From Planctomycetaceae bacterium (GTDB lineage Bacteria; Planctomycetota; Planctomycetia; Planctomycetales; Planctomycetaceae): 48,898 nt of DNA. The notes below the pieces were generated by a model. The model was given only the letters and a program-made list of their open reading frames with translations, had not been told where the DNA came from and did no database searches. Location: assembly GCA_028284885.1 (NCBI GenBank), contig JANQQW010000352.1, positions 1 to 48,898 on the forward strand, in the 5' to 3' direction. A program made the translations under genes and the position numbers. Below are positions 32,807 through 42,129 of this stretch, piece by piece. The number at the start of each line of letters is the position of its first letter. Positions within the stretch are counted from its first letter, which is position 1.

Positions 32807-34897
32807 ATGCCGAGCACGACGGATCGCGAGCGGGCACTCGAGGAACTGCTCGCGAAGCTCAACGACCAGCAGCGGGAGGCGGCCACGCACGGCAGCGGAC
32901 CACTGCTCACCGTCGCCGGTGCCGGCACCGGGAAGACGACCACGCTCGCCCACCGCGTCGCCTATCTCGTCGCGACCGGCGTCGATCCCGGGCGCATCCT
33001 GCTGCTCACGTTCACCCGCCGGGCGGCCTCCGAGATGCTCCGCCGCGTGGACTCCCTGTTGGCCGAACTCCACGCACGGCACGGCCAGGCCGACCCGCGA
33101 GCCGCCCGGGCCGCGACCCGCCGCATCTGGGGAGGCACGTTCCACTCCGTCGCCACCCGGCTACTGCGTGCGCACGGGCGGGCGATCAACCTGCCGCCGG
33201 AGTTCACCATCCTCGACCGCGGCGACTCCGAGGACCTGATGGGCGCCCTCCGCGGCGAGCTGGAGTTCGACGACACCGGCAAGCGGTTCCCGCAGAAGGG
33301 GACCTGCCTCGACGTCTACAGCCGCTGCGTGAACACCCAGAAGAAGCTCGGCCGCGTCATCGGCGAGAGCTTTCCGTGGCTGCTGGAGCACGGCGACGAC
33401 CTGAAGAAGCTGCTGGAGTCGTACGTCGACCGGAAGGAGCAGGAGGCGGTCGTCGACTACGACGACCTGCTGCTGTTCTGGGAGGCGCTCGTCGCCGACC
33501 GCGAGGCCGGCCCGCGGCTGCGGCAGAAGTTCGACGCGATCCTCGTCGACGAGTACCAGGACACGAACCTGCTGCAGGCGAGCATCCTGAAGCACCTCGC
33601 CCCGGACGGCGAGGGCGTCACCGTCGTCGGCGACGACGCCCAGTCGATCTACTCGTTCCGGGCGGCAACCGTCCGCAACATCCTCGACTTCCCGAAGCAG
33701 TACCCCGGCACCACGGTCGTCCCGCTCGAACGGAACTACCGCAGCACGCAGCCGGTGCTGAACGCGACGAACGCCGTCATCGCCCTCGCCGCCGAGCGGC
33801 ACGAGAAGCGACTGTGGACCGACATCGGTTCCGGGCCCAACCCGGTCCTGGTCGACTGCCGCGACGAAGACGAGCAGACCGACTGGGTCGTCGATCGCGT
33901 GCTCGAACTCCGCGAGTCGGGCCTGTTGCTCCGGCAGCAGGCCGTGCTGTTCCGGGCGTCGCATCACAGCCTCGCCCTCGAAGTCGAACTCGCCCGGCGG
34001 GACATCCCGTTCCACAAGTACGGCGGGCTGAAGTTCGTGGAGACGGCCCACGTGAAGGACCTGATGGCGTTCCTCAAACTGGCCGAGAATCCTCGGGACT
34101 CCGTCGCCGCGCGGCGAGTGTTCGAGTTGCTGCCCGGCATCGGCCCGAAGAACGCCCGCCGGCTGCACGCCGAGATGACCGAGGGGGGATTCGCCACGCT
34201 TCGCGAGACCCGACCCCCGGCCGCCGCGGCCGAGTACTGGGGGGACCTCGTCGGTCTGCTGGAGTTCCTCGCCGGCAACACGGGCGAGGACGAGGGGCAG
34301 GTGGCCAGCGACGTGCACCGCGTGCGGTCGTTCTACTCGCCTCTGCTGGAACTCAAGTACGACTACGCCCCGGCCCGGCTGCGGGACATCGAACAGCTCG
34401 AGATCGTCGCCGGCCGGTTCCCGAACCGTCAGACGTTCGTCGCCGAGCTTGTGCTCGACCCGCCGTCGTCGACGCAGGACTTCGCCGGCGACCCGCAGCT
34501 CGACGAGGACTACCTCGTGCTCAGCACCATCCACTCGGCGAAGGGGCTGGAGTGGGACGCCGTCACCGTGCTGCACGCGGCGGACGGCAACCTGCCGAGC
34601 GACATGGCGACCGGTTCGTCGGAGGAGATCGAGGAGGAACGCCGACTGTTCTACGTCGCCCTCTCCCGCGCGAAGACGCACCTCCACGTCTGCTACCCGC
34701 AGCGGTACTACTTCCAGGGCCGCGGCCGCAGCGACGCCCACGGCTACGCCAAACTCACCCGGTTCCTCCCCAAGAACTGCCTGACCCACTTCGACCGCCG
34801 CCCGGCGCGGATCGAGTCGGACGACGGTTCAACTGACGGCAGGGCGAACACGACGACGGCCGCGGTGCGGGCGGGACAGAAGCGGATGTTCGGGTAA
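32807..34897 (+). CDS. UvrD/PcrA/Rep-type superfamily 1A DNA helicase
   Basis: 696 residues from the ATG at 32807, with AGGGA six bases upstream. The full SF1A motif set is present. These are the Q-motif region 'LNDQQREAATHGSGPLLTVA', Walker A 'GAGTGKTTTL' (Lys43), 'TFTRRAA' (Ia), 'DEYQDTN' (II), 'GDDAQSIYSFRAA' (III), 'LERNYRST' (IV), 'STIHSAKGLEWDAV' (V) and 'RRLFYVALSRAK' (VI). It should unwind DNA 3' to 5' with ATP in repair, replication restart or recombination. The C-terminal tail is short and ends 'GQKRMFG', lacking the long UvrD tail. Planctomycetes encode several paralogues, so the exact role (UvrD, PcrA or Rep) is not assigned. It is divergent from the GH88/105 gene. Confidence 0.95.
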   Translation: MPSTTDRERALEELLAKLNDQQREAATHGSGPLLTVAGAGTGKTTTLAHRVAYLVATGVDPGRILLLTFTRRAASEMLRRVDSLLAELHARHGQADPRAARAATRRIWGGTFHSVATRLLRAHGRAINLPPEFTILDRGDSEDLMGALRGELEFDDTGKRFPQKGTCLDVYSRCVNTQKKLGRVIGESFPWLLEHGDDLKKLLESYVDRKEQEAVVDYDDLLLFWEALVADREAGPRLRQKFDAILVDEYQDTNLLQASILKHLAPDGEGVTVVGDDAQSIYSFRAATVRNILDFPKQYPGTTVVPLERNYRSTQPVLNATNAVIALAAERHEKRLWTDIGSGPNPVLVDCRDEDEQTDWVVDRVLELRESGLLLRQQAVLFRASHHSLALEVELARRDIPFHKYGGLKFVETAHVKDLMAFLKLAENPRDSVAARRVFELLPGIGPKNARRLHAEMTEGGFATLRETRPPAAAAEYWGDLVGLLEFLAGNTGEDEGQVASDVHRVRSFYSPLLELKYDYAPARLRDIEQLEIVAGRFPNRQTFVAELVLDPPSSTQDFAGDPQLDEDYLVLSTIHSAKGLEWDAVTVLHAADGNLPSDMATGSSEEIEEERRLFYVALSRAKTHLHVCYPQRYYFQGRGRSDAHGYAKLTRFLPKNCLTHFDRRPARIESDDGSTDGRANTTTAAVRAGQKRMFG

Positions 34898-34943
34898 GTT
34901 GGCGGGCCGTCGCGAAGTGCGACTCTCTGGTCACGAACCGGGG

Positions 34944-35444
34944 TCAATTCGTCCGAGAGGCCAAACGACCGGCGAGTGCAACAACGAGCAAGGCGGCGCA
35001 GACGAGGCCGATGCGCTGAATCCACACCCGTTTCGTCCCCGAGTCCGCGGGAGCGACGTCCGCTGCTTCCTTCGTTGTCGGCGAGTTCTCCGCGCGATCA
35101 GGCGGATCGCCGGGGACGACGAACGATCGCTTCGCCGAGTGGCCGGGGCCGGCGTCGACGGTGACGGCGTACTTCCCCGGAGGCGGCTTCGCGAACCGCC
35201 AGCGGCCGCCCCCGTCGAGTGTCCCCTCGGCGACGACGTCGTTCCGTTCGTTGGTCACGATCACGGTCGCATCGCGGGCCGGATCGTCCCCCTCGAAGTA
35301 CCCCTCGATCTCGACCTTCGTATCGAGCACCCGCACGGCCACCCCAATGGCGTGGGCGAACACGGACGAGGGCAGGAGGATCACGACCAGTGCGAGGCCG
35401 GTCGCGATTCGTCGGAGTCGTCGAGCCGGGCGTCGCCGGGTCAC
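34944..35444 (-). CDS. NikL-like membrane-anchored carboxypeptidase-regulatory-like protein
   Basis: 166 residues. The GTG start overlaps the stop of the upstream gene (GTGA at 35441-35444), implying coupling. A signal peptide ends VFAHA. A beta-sandwich domain follows ('VEIEGYFEGDDPARDATVIV', 'PPGKYAVTVDAG'), then a linker and one C-terminal TM helix ('IGLVCAALLVVALAGRL'). This layout resembles NikL, an accessory subunit of some nickel/cobalt ECF-type uptake systems, and the upstream gene resembles NikK. The core transporter genes (NikM/CbiM, Q, O) are not in the window, so the assignment is tentative. The end is convergent with the helicase gene. Confidence 0.72.
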   Translation of the reverse strand: MTRRRPARRLRRIATGLALVVILLPSSVFAHAIGVAVRVLDTKVEIEGYFEGDDPARDATVIVTNERNDVVAEGTLDGGGRWRFAKPPPGKYAVTVDAGPGHSAKRSFVVPGDPPDRAENSPTTKEAADVAPADSGTKRVWIQRIGLVCAALLVVALAGRLASRTN

Positions 35445-36244
35445 GGTCGCACCTCCAGCACGAGGGTCGTCGTCAGCGACTCGTAGTCGTACTCGTCGCG
35501 GACCTTCTCGTCGGCCAGCTCCTTCGCGTTCACCTTGAGAATCCAAGTCCCCGACCGGTTGGGGACGACGGTTGCCACACCGTCGTCGTCGGTCGAGGTG
35601 GCGTAGCACCAAGCGTTGGCCGGGGCGAAGCCGAGGTCGCGGGCGAGGAGCGTAGCGCGCGTCAGCGGCTGGCCGTCGACGAGGACGCGGAACCGCACCG
35701 GCGCGCCGCTCGTCCAATTCGAGGGCGCGTCGAGGGGGACGATCTCGATTGGCAGGCCGGCCGGGGTGAGCGGCTTGTTTGAGGGCTCGCCGACGACGGT
35801 GATCGCCTTGGCCGTCTGCCGGCTCCGCATGCCGTGGTCGATGCGGACGTCGGAGCCCGCCTCCGTCTTCGGACCGCGGAGGAACAGCCGGTTGCCGTCC
35901 GCGTCGTGGGCAATCGTGTAGACGCCGCTCCGGCGACGGGCCAGCACCTGATGGACGCCCGCGGTGTCGAACCGCACGGCGTTCGGCTGCATCGACCGCC
36001 CCTCGGCTTCGAGTGCGGTCGAGGAGCCGGACGGGGCGAGCAGGTCGTACCGCTCGAGGCTCGCGGCATCGACGAGTTCGTCGACCGGGACGCGATGGCC
36101 CCACGAGAGATAGACGGTGGCCGAGTCACCGACGTCGGCGACGAGCTGACTGACGAACACCTTCAACTCGTGCGCCTCGACGGACGCCGGGGCGAGCAGC
36201 AGAGCAGGCAGCAGGAGTAGGCCGCGGAGGGAGTTGGAGTTCAC
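35441..36244 (-). CDS. DUF4198 (NikK-like) exported protein
   Basis: 267 residues. The GTG at 36244 has a strong AAGGAG seven bases upstream, so the upstream ATG-containing extension is rejected. A signal peptide ends SVEAHE. Mature sequence begins 'HELKVFVSQLVADVGDSATV' with the early His typical of DUF4198; two Ig-like beta domains follow. 'YLSWGHRVPVDEL' and 'TWILKVNAKELADEKV' are family-like. DUF4198 proteins occur with Ni/Co ECF transporters as periplasmic NikK subunits, but also alone. It is coupled by GTGA overlap to the NikL-like gene and lies 85 bases after a DUF1559 gene on the same strand. Confidence 0.82.
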   Translation of the reverse strand: MNSNSLRGLLLLPALLLAPASVEAHELKVFVSQLVADVGDSATVYLSWGHRVPVDELVDAASLERYDLLAPSGSSTALEAEGRSMQPNAVRFDTAGVHQVLARRRSGVYTIAHDADGNRLFLRGPKTEAGSDVRIDHGMRSRQTAKAITVVGEPSNKPLTPAGLPIEIVPLDAPSNWTSGAPVRFRVLVDGQPLTRATLLARDLGFAPANAWCYATSTDDDGVATVVPNRSGTWILKVNAKELADEKVRDEYDYESLTTTLVLEVRP

Positions 36245-36328
36245 GGTGGTCTCCTTCGTATTGACAGTTCGATGTGCTTTGCAGTGGGCGTGCAATGCCG
36301 GGCTTCTACGCGAGCACGACGACGCGAG

Positions 36329-37354
36329 TCAGTACGGGCCGATCGTTTCTCCGTCGGCGCGGGCGGCGAGGTTGCGCCAGGTGTCGATGTTGACGTTCTC
36401 CCCGACGAAGCGGGCGGCCCCGTCGCCGAGCAGGACGTTCACGCCGCCCGTGTGCCGGCTGCGGGCCGCCTTCCACGCCGGGTTGCTGTGCCTGAGGCAG
36501 TCGAACTCGTCGGAGTTCGGCGTGAGGAAGGCGTTGAACAGGCCGGAGGGGAAGGCCCCGTCGGCCCAGCGGCGGCCGCGGTCGGTCTTGAAGGGGGCGG
36601 TGCCGCAGTTCGCCGCCGATAGCGAGTCGCCGGTCCCCAGGCTGCGGTAGTCGGTCGCGGGATCGGCCTCGGCCGCGGTCGCGGGAGCCGTCCCACCGGT
36701 TCCCTTCGTGCTCTCGGAGAAGAAGATCGTGTTGCTGGTGCCGTCGGTGACGTCGCGGAAGCGGGTCTCACTGTTGAGGTAGAAGGTCCCGTCCGCGTCA
36801 GCGGAGTCACCTCCGTTCAGCCCCGTGCCGGCACAGGAGACGTAGTTGACCGGCCCCCAGTCGTCGGAGACTCGCTCGCCGGGATCGCTCGGGCAGAGGA
36901 ACGTGGGAACGGCGAGCCGCACGTAGGGGGCGTTCTGGTTGAACACCGCGTACGGCGGCTCACCGGTCGGCTGGGCATCGGGACCACCGATCATCGGAAC
37001 GGTGAGATCGATCTTGTCGTAGATCACCGACTGTTCGAGGTACGGGGTCAGTTCGGCGAGCGTGGACCAGCGGAAGTGGCCGGCCGGAACGGTGCCGGTC
37101 GGGTCGTCGGCCCAGACCTTCGACTGGTAGCCGTAGGGGAAGCGGCCGCGGGCGTCGTGGTGGTTGTGGATCGCGATGCCGATCTGCTTGAGATTGTTCA
37201 GGCACTGTGACCGCCGGGCCGCCTCGCGGGCCTGTTGGACGGCGGGGAGCAGCAGGGCGATCAGGATCGCGATGATGGCGATCACGACGAGGAGTTCGAT
37301 CAGCGTGAATCCGCGGCGCGCACGCCGGGACCGGAGGTCTCGCAGGGAGAGCAT
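36329..37354 (-). CDS. DUF1559 protein with type IV pilin-like N-terminus (second copy)
   Basis: 341 residues from the ATG at 37354; a GTG at 37399 is in frame but gives a poor leader. The leader is basic ('[11 protein letters not shown]') and is cut before FTLIELLVV, with Glu at mature position 5. The hydrophobic helix and '[12 protein letters not shown]' are the same as in the copy at 2224-3159, while the globular part differs in length and sequence. It retains '[17 protein letters not shown]' and the H-x9-DG motif ('[13 protein letters not shown]') near residue 300. It is probably co-transcribed with the DUF4198 and NikL-like genes downstream. Confidence 0.93.
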   Translation of the reverse strand: MLSLRDLRSRRARRGFTLIELLVVIAIIAILIALLLPAVQQAREAARRSQCLNNLKQIGIAIHNHHDARGRFPYGYQSKVWADDPTGTVPAGHFRWSTLAELTPYLEQSVIYDKIDLTVPMIGGPDAQPTGEPPYAVFNQNAPYVRLAVPTFLCPSDPGERVSDDWGPVNYVSCAGTGLNGGDSADADGTFYLNSETRFRDVTDGTSNTIFFSESTKGTGGTAPATAAEADPATDYRSLGTGDSLSAANCGTAPFKTDRGRRWADGAFPSGLFNAFLTPNSDEFDCLRHSNPAWKAARSRHTGGVNVLLGDGAARFVGENVNIDTWRNLAARADGETIGPY

Positions 37355-37484
37355 GGGAAGGTTCCGCGCAGGTGGGTTGGGTGGGGAGACCCGATCCACG
37401 TCGAGCCGGAGTCGTGCGGATCGTCGACGAGAGCGACGATCGACGAACGGGAAGCCGGGGTCTTGGACCGAGTGCCGTGGTTCC

Positions 37485-38144
37485 TCAGACGCGCGGTGGT
37501 CTGGGAACGGGGGCGTCGCCGTCGAGGAGCGGCGACGTCGGCCATACGAGCTCGGCAGTGAACGCCTCGCCTGGCGCTGAGGCGGGGAGTACGACGCGGG
37601 CCGGGTTCAGGTAGCCGCCCCCGAACGCCACCAGTTCACCGCTGCCGGTTCGCGATGCAGGCCGCTCGACCGTGGGCACGAGGGGAGCCTTCGACTCTTC
37701 CTCGACGGCTCCAGTCGCGGGGGAGTCGTCAACGACGTCGGCAACGAGTGTGGTGTCGCGACCGCGCTCTGGGGCCACCGGCAACGTCACATCGAGGCCG
37801 AGAACCGAGTAGTGGACGTGGGGGTTGCGACCATCGTGGGTGTGCACGAAGCGTGCGTCGCCGCTCGACCCCGTCTCGTGGTGGGCAGTCTCCACGACCG
37901 TGCTCCGGCTCGTCATGGTGCCGACTGGAGTTCTCGACGGACGCTCCCGGCGATAGACGACAACGCCCTCGGGGTCCTCGGGCTCGACGACCGCGACGGT
38001 CTCTGCAACCACAGGAGTTGCTTCGACTTCGCCGTGCCGAACTCCCGGTGTGACCGTCAGGCCGAAGAGGACAAGGAGAACGGACGCCCAACAGACGGCT
38101 TGGGCGGGACGACGTCGGTTCCACGTGTTGCACCAGTCGGGCAT
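37485..38144 (-). CDS. Single-pass membrane or exported protein with a His-rich segment, unknown function
   Basis: 219 residues from the ATG at 38144; the frame is open upstream but that part is Arg/Pro-rich and unlikely coding. One hydrophobic segment lies near residues 17-34 ('[16 protein letters not shown]'). The following region is Pro/Val/Glu-rich and includes '[16 protein letters not shown]', with four His in 14 residues, which could bind metal. No family is recognised and there is no clear ribosome binding site. It lies 130 bases upstream of the DUF1559 gene on the same strand and is divergent from the sulfatase. Confidence 0.6.
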   Translation of the reverse strand: MPDWCNTWNRRRPAQAVCWASVLLVLFGLTVTPGVRHGEVEATPVVAETVAVVEPEDPEGVVVYRRERPSRTPVGTMTSRSTVVETAHHETGSSGDARFVHTHDGRNPHVHYSVLGLDVTLPVAPERGRDTTLVADVVDDSPATGAVEEESKAPLVPTVERPASRTGSGELVAFGGGYLNPARVVLPASAPGEAFTAELVWPTSPLLDGDAPVPRPPRV

Positions 38145-38289
38145 GGCCCAGATTGTGAGGCCGGTGCCGTCCCGATGCAATCGGTCGGGGGATGGCCGCG
38201 GAGGAATCGGGCCGGATCGAACGGCGGAAGTCGATACGATGCCGAGACGAGGCCGGTCGAGCCGACCCGGCCGTGCTCGGGAGTCGGTC

Positions 38290-39603
38290 ATGCGAAGTAG
38301 AACCGCGAGTGGTCCGATGGTAGCCGTGCTCTTGCTCGCCACGTGCTCGGCGACAGCCGCGTCGCCCCCGAACTTCGTGCTCGTGCTCGCGGACGATCTT
38401 GGCTACGGCGACCTCGGGTGCTTCGGGTCAGAGAAGATCGCGACGCCGCACGTGGACCGGTTGGCGGAGCGGGGAGTTCGGCTGACGAGCTTCTACGCGG
38501 CGGCGCCGATTTGTACGCCGACGCGGGCGGCGTTGATGACCGGGTGCCACGCGGCGCGGGTGGGGTTGCCGACGCCGCTGCACGTGTACGACGAGATTGG
38601 CCTGCACCCGGACGAGGTGACGCTGCCAGAGGCGCTGCGGAAGTTGGGGTACCGGACGGCCTGCATCGGGAAGTGGCACCTGGGGCACACACTGGACTTC
38701 TACCCCACGCGGCACGGGTTCGACGTCTACTTCGGCACGCCGTTGGGCCACATGTTCAACCGGCCGCCGGTCGGCAAGGCGAAGGGGGACACGTCCGACC
38801 TGTTCCTCGAAGGCGAGCGGTCGATCCCGATGCCGGCCGACGCGGACCTGACAGAACGACTGACCGAGGCCGCCGTCGACTTCATCGAGAAGCAGCGAAA
38901 GGACCGGCCGTTCTTCCTGTACTTGGCCCACACCATGCCGCACGAACCGCTCGCGGTCTCGCAGCGGTTTGCCGGGAAGAGCCGGGGCGGGTTGTACGGC
39001 GACGTGGTGGAGTGCCTCGACTGGAGCACGGGCCGCGTGCTGGCGGCTCTGGAGAAGCGCGGGCTGCTCGAGAACACGATCGTGGTGTTCACCTCGGACA
39101 ACGGGCCGAAGCGGGGCCACGGGGCGGCCGGGCCGTTGCGGGGCTTCAAGCACGAACCGTACGAGGGGGGCGTTCGCGTGCCGTGCGTGATGGCCGGGCC
39201 GGGGCTGCCGAGGGGCCGCGAGGTCACCAGCATCACGACGACGATGGACCTGTATCCGACGTTCGTCGCGCTCGCGGGTGGGAAGCCGGTTGCGGGGCAG
39301 GTGCTGGACGGCGAGAACGTGTGGTCGTTGCTGTCGAGTACACACGAGGACGAGTCGCCGCACGACGAGTTCGCCTACTTCGTCCGCCACGGCGTGCTCG
39401 CCGGCGTGCGGCAGGGTCGGTGGAAACTGCTGAGGCAGCGCGAGAACGTCGAGTTGTTCGACCTGCAGAGCGACGTCGGGGAACGTGCGAACGTTGCGGA
39501 ACGGCATCCGACGATCGTCGCCCGGCTCACGGAGCGAATGACGGCCATCGAGTCCGCCGTTCGACGGAGCCGGCGACCCGTCGGGAGGCCTCGCGAGCGG
39601 TGA
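38290..39603 (+). CDS. Cys-type (formylglycine) sulfatase, exported
   Basis: 437 residues from the ATG at 38290. The signal sequence ends near ATAAS. 'FVLVLADDLGYGDLGCFGS' supplies the metal-binding Asp pair. The active-site motif C75-T-P-T-R79, followed by 'AALMTG', is the C-x-P-x-R type that formylglycine-generating enzyme matures. 'IGKWHLG', 'FTSDNGP' and 'FKHEPYEGGVRVP' are the remaining conserved sites. The substrate is probably a sulfated polysaccharide, in line with planctomycete glycan use and the GH88/105-type hydrolase nearby; the specific ester cannot be inferred. No formylglycine-generating enzyme gene is in the window. Confidence 0.95.
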   Translation: MRSRTASGPMVAVLLLATCSATAASPPNFVLVLADDLGYGDLGCFGSEKIATPHVDRLAERGVRLTSFYAAAPICTPTRAALMTGCHAARVGLPTPLHVYDEIGLHPDEVTLPEALRKLGYRTACIGKWHLGHTLDFYPTRHGFDVYFGTPLGHMFNRPPVGKAKGDTSDLFLEGERSIPMPADADLTERLTEAAVDFIEKQRKDRPFFLYLAHTMPHEPLAVSQRFAGKSRGGLYGDVVECLDWSTGRVLAALEKRGLLENTIVVFTSDNGPKRGHGAAGPLRGFKHEPYEGGVRVPCVMAGPGLPRGREVTSITTTMDLYPTFVALAGGKPVAGQVLDGENVWSLLSSTHEDESPHDEFAYFVRHGVLAGVRQGRWKLLRQRENVELFDLQSDVGERANVAERHPTIVARLTERMTAIESAVRRSRRPVGRPRER

Positions 39604-39731
39604 TTCGTGCCGCCCGGTTCTTGCGGGTTGGGCAAGAGGCGACGGTGGTCGCAATCGGATGCTGTGAACGGGGCGCGGTTGGGCGATGGGTGACGCAGGG
39701 CGCTCACTCCACCATCACCAAATCGACGCTC

Positions 39732-41999
39732 GTGAATCTTCGCGCCCCAAGTCTCTTCGCCTTGATGTTCGCGGCGACCGTTCCGGCGGTCGCGGACGAC
39801 GACGACGTCTGGCGTGCCTACACGGAGCTCGGGGCGCGGACGCGGAACTCGACGCAGATCGGGCACGGCGACCTGTTCGTCCCGCTGTGGCAGGACGACT
39901 CCTCCCTGCTGTTCGCCGACCTCCGCGGGCATTGGACCGACGTGCAGGCGGCCGAGGGGAACTGGGGACTCGCGTACCGCCGCATCGTCGCCGGCGACTG
40001 GATCGTCGGGGCCCACGGCTTCTACGACATGCGGCACACCCGCTTCAACAACAACTTCCAGCAGTTCACGCTGGGGGCGGAGCTGCTCAACACCGAGTGG
40101 GGCTTCCGCGCGAACGGATACCTGCCGCAGGACCGCGTGCGGACCGTCCAGGGCGGCAACGTCGCCTTCCTCCGGAACGGGAACATCTTCCTGCAGCGAG
40201 CCGAGGAACGGGCCTACCACGGCTTCGACGTCGAGGCGGAACGGCTGCTGTGGAACATGGAACCGCGGTGTGACGAGGGTTGCACCGGCAGTTGGGTCTC
40301 CGGGCTGAACGCCCAGGTCTGGGCGGCGGCCGGGGTCTTCCACTTCGACAACACGGCGGCCGGCTTCGAGGACATCTCCGGCCCACGTGTCCGCACCGAA
40401 CTCCGGCTGTTCGACCTCCCCTACCTCGGCAACGACTCCCGCCTCGTGTTCGCCGGGCAGTACGAGCACGACCACGTCCGCGGTGCGGTGACGACCGGCT
40501 TCCTCAGCGTGCGAATCCCGCTCGGCCGCCGGAACCGCAGCCGACGACTCAGCCGACTCGAGCGGCGGATGGTCGCCCCGATCGTGCGGGACGTCGACAT
40601 CGTCACGAACGCCGCGCTCGGCTCGGTCGAGCAGGTCAAGAACGCCCGCACCGGCCAGCCGATCACCGGGGCGGCCGTCATCGACGCGAACACGCCGAAT
40701 CCCGAGGCGGTTGTCGCCGGGCTCGGTCCGAACAGCGTCGTCGTCGTCGACGGCTCGGCCGGCACGATCTCTCCGGCCGGGACGATCGTGATGAACAACG
40801 GGCAGGTGTTGATGGGGGGCGGTTCGAGCCTCACCGTCCAGGGCTGCGGCACGGGCGCGATCGCCGACTTCATCGGCCCCGGCACCCGGCCGACGATCAC
40901 GCAGGCCAGCAACGCCATCGACACCTTGATCATCACCGACAACGTCACCCTCCAGAGCATCGACTTCACCGGCGGACGAGACGGCGTCTACTCGAACGAA
41001 CTCGACGTCGCGAACGTGCTGGTCCAGGACACCAGCGTGAGCGGGGCCGCGGACGACGGATACGACTTCCTCGGCTTCGCCGGTCTGTTCACCGGAAACC
41101 GGGCCACGGGCAACGGCGACGACGGCATCGACTTCGACGGCACGATCAACGGCACGGTCTCGGGCAACACCGCCTCCGACAACGCGGACCACGGCTTCGA
41201 GTTCGTCGACGTCGGAGCGGCCGGTGTCGTCGTCGGGAACCTCGCCACCGGGAACGGCGACGCCGGCAGCGGAACGGGGAACGGCTTCGACTTCTTCGAC
41301 GTCTACGGCGTCTTCGCCGACAACACGGCCCGCGACAACCCGGGCAACGACGGATTCAACTTCGTCGACGTGAAGGCCGGGGGTCGCGTCACGGGGAACG
41401 TCGCCTCCGGCAACCGCGACGACGGGTTCGAGTTCGGCGACGTCGAGTCGGGCGGCGTGATGTCGAACAACTCGGCCACCGGCAACGGCGACGACGGGTT
41501 CGAGTTCTTCGACGTCGCGGGCACCTTCACCTCGAACACCGCCTCCGGCAACGGCGACGACGGATTCGTCTTCGAGGACGTCGAGGCCGGTGGGACGTTC
41601 TCCTCCAACACCGCCTCGGGCAACAGCGGCAACGGGATCGACTTCTTCGACGTCGAGGCGGGGGGCGTCGTCTCGGGCAACGTCGCCTCCGGCAACACCG
41701 GCGACGGTTTCAACTTCCGCGACGTGGCAGGCCTGTTCCTGAACAACACGGCCAACGGAAACCGCAACGGGTACTTCTTCAGGGCCGTCGCGAGCGGCGG
41801 GCAGGTGGTCGGCAACACGGCCACGGGCAACGACGTGGACGGCTTCAACTTCATCGTCAACACCGCGGGAGGCACGTTCTCCGGCAACACCGCCAACGAC
41901 AACGGCGACCAGGGTTACGAAGTCGTCGCCCCGAACGCGGGCACAGCGGAGAACAACGTTGGCAGCGGCAACACGAACGGCAACGACACGTTCCCGTGA
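39732..41999 (+). CDS. Inverse autotransporter barrel with right-handed beta-helix passenger
   Basis: 755 residues from a GTG start, giving a signal peptide ending PAVADDDD. Residues about 30-265 have the inverse autotransporter (intimin/invasin-type) barrel pattern: 'GLAYRRIVAGDWIVGAHGFY', 'NFQQFTLGAELLNTEWGFRA' and 'NGYLPQDRVRT', with a final strand 'GFLSVRIPLG'. A basic linker follows ('RSRRLSRLERR'). Residues about 290-755 are a beta-helix that ends in 13 tandem Asn/Gly/Asp-rich repeats. In this family the barrel sits N-terminally in the outer membrane and the passenger projects outside. The likely role is adhesion or surface binding. Planctomycete examples exist, but ligands are unknown. 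Confidence 0.85.
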   Translation: MNLRAPSLFALMFAATVPAVADDDDVWRAYTELGARTRNSTQIGHGDLFVPLWQDDSSLLFADLRGHWTDVQAAEGNWGLAYRRIVAGDWIVGAHGFYDMRHTRFNNNFQQFTLGAELLNTEWGFRANGYLPQDRVRTVQGGNVAFLRNGNIFLQRAEERAYHGFDVEAERLLWNMEPRCDEGCTGSWVSGLNAQVWAAAGVFHFDNTAAGFEDISGPRVRTELRLFDLPYLGNDSRLVFAGQYEHDHVRGAVTTGFLSVRIPLGRRNRSRRLSRLERRMVAPIVRDVDIVTNAALGSVEQVKNARTGQPITGAAVIDANTPNPEAVVAGLGPNSVVVVDGSAGTISPAGTIVMNNGQVLMGGGSSLTVQGCGTGAIADFIGPGTRPTITQASNAIDTLIITDNVTLQSIDFTGGRDGVYSNELDVANVLVQDTSVSGAADDGYDFLGFAGLFTGNRATGNGDDGIDFDGTINGTVSGNTASDNADHGFEFVDVGAAGVVVGNLATGNGDAGSGTGNGFDFFDVYGVFADNTARDNPGNDGFNFVDVKAGGRVTGNVASGNRDDGFEFGDVESGGVMSNNSATGNGDDGFEFFDVAGTFTSNTASGNGDDGFVFEDVEAGGTFSSNTASGNSGNGIDFFDVEAGGVVSGNVASGNTGDGFNFRDVAGLFLNNTANGNRNGYFFRAVASGGQVVGNTATGNDVDGFNFIVNTAGGTFSGNTANDNGDQGYEVVAPNAGTAENNVGSGNTNGNDTFP
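41082..41996 (+). repeat. Thirteen tandem beta-helix repeats inside the autotransporter passenger
   Basis: Each unit is 19-28 residues and follows G-x-F/V-x-x-N-T-A-S/T-G-N-x-D-D-G-F-x-F-x-D-V. Examples are 'GTFTSNTASGNGDDGFVFED' and 'GVVSGNVASGNTGDGFNFRD'. Units 5-9 are the most regular. The final unit is short and lacks the aromatic strand. Confidence 0.85.
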
Positions 42000-42010
42000 T
42001 CGAGTCCGCT

Positions 42011-42036
42011 GGTGGGTTTCTCGCCCACCGTCTCTC
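42011..42036 (+). terminator. Weak hairpin after the autotransporter gene, possible terminator
   Basis: GGTGGG (42011-42016) pairs with CCCACC (42024-42029) across a 7-base loop and is followed by GTCTCTCT, 12 bases after the stop. The same 15 bases also fit the TGGG-N7-CCCA motif seen twice before mraZ, so it may be an operator instead. Confidence 0.4.
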
Positions 42037-42129
42037 TGCACGCGCCATCGACATTTCCGGCAAATCCGAAGAAAGCGTGACGATTGCAATTGAAGTGCGA
42101 GATCCCGAGGGATAACTTCCGCCCTGTCG

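Noticed and set aside
41082-41996. Tandem repeats as a possible CRISPR array
   Set aside because: The repeats are in frame, vary in sequence and length, and encode beta-helix coils.
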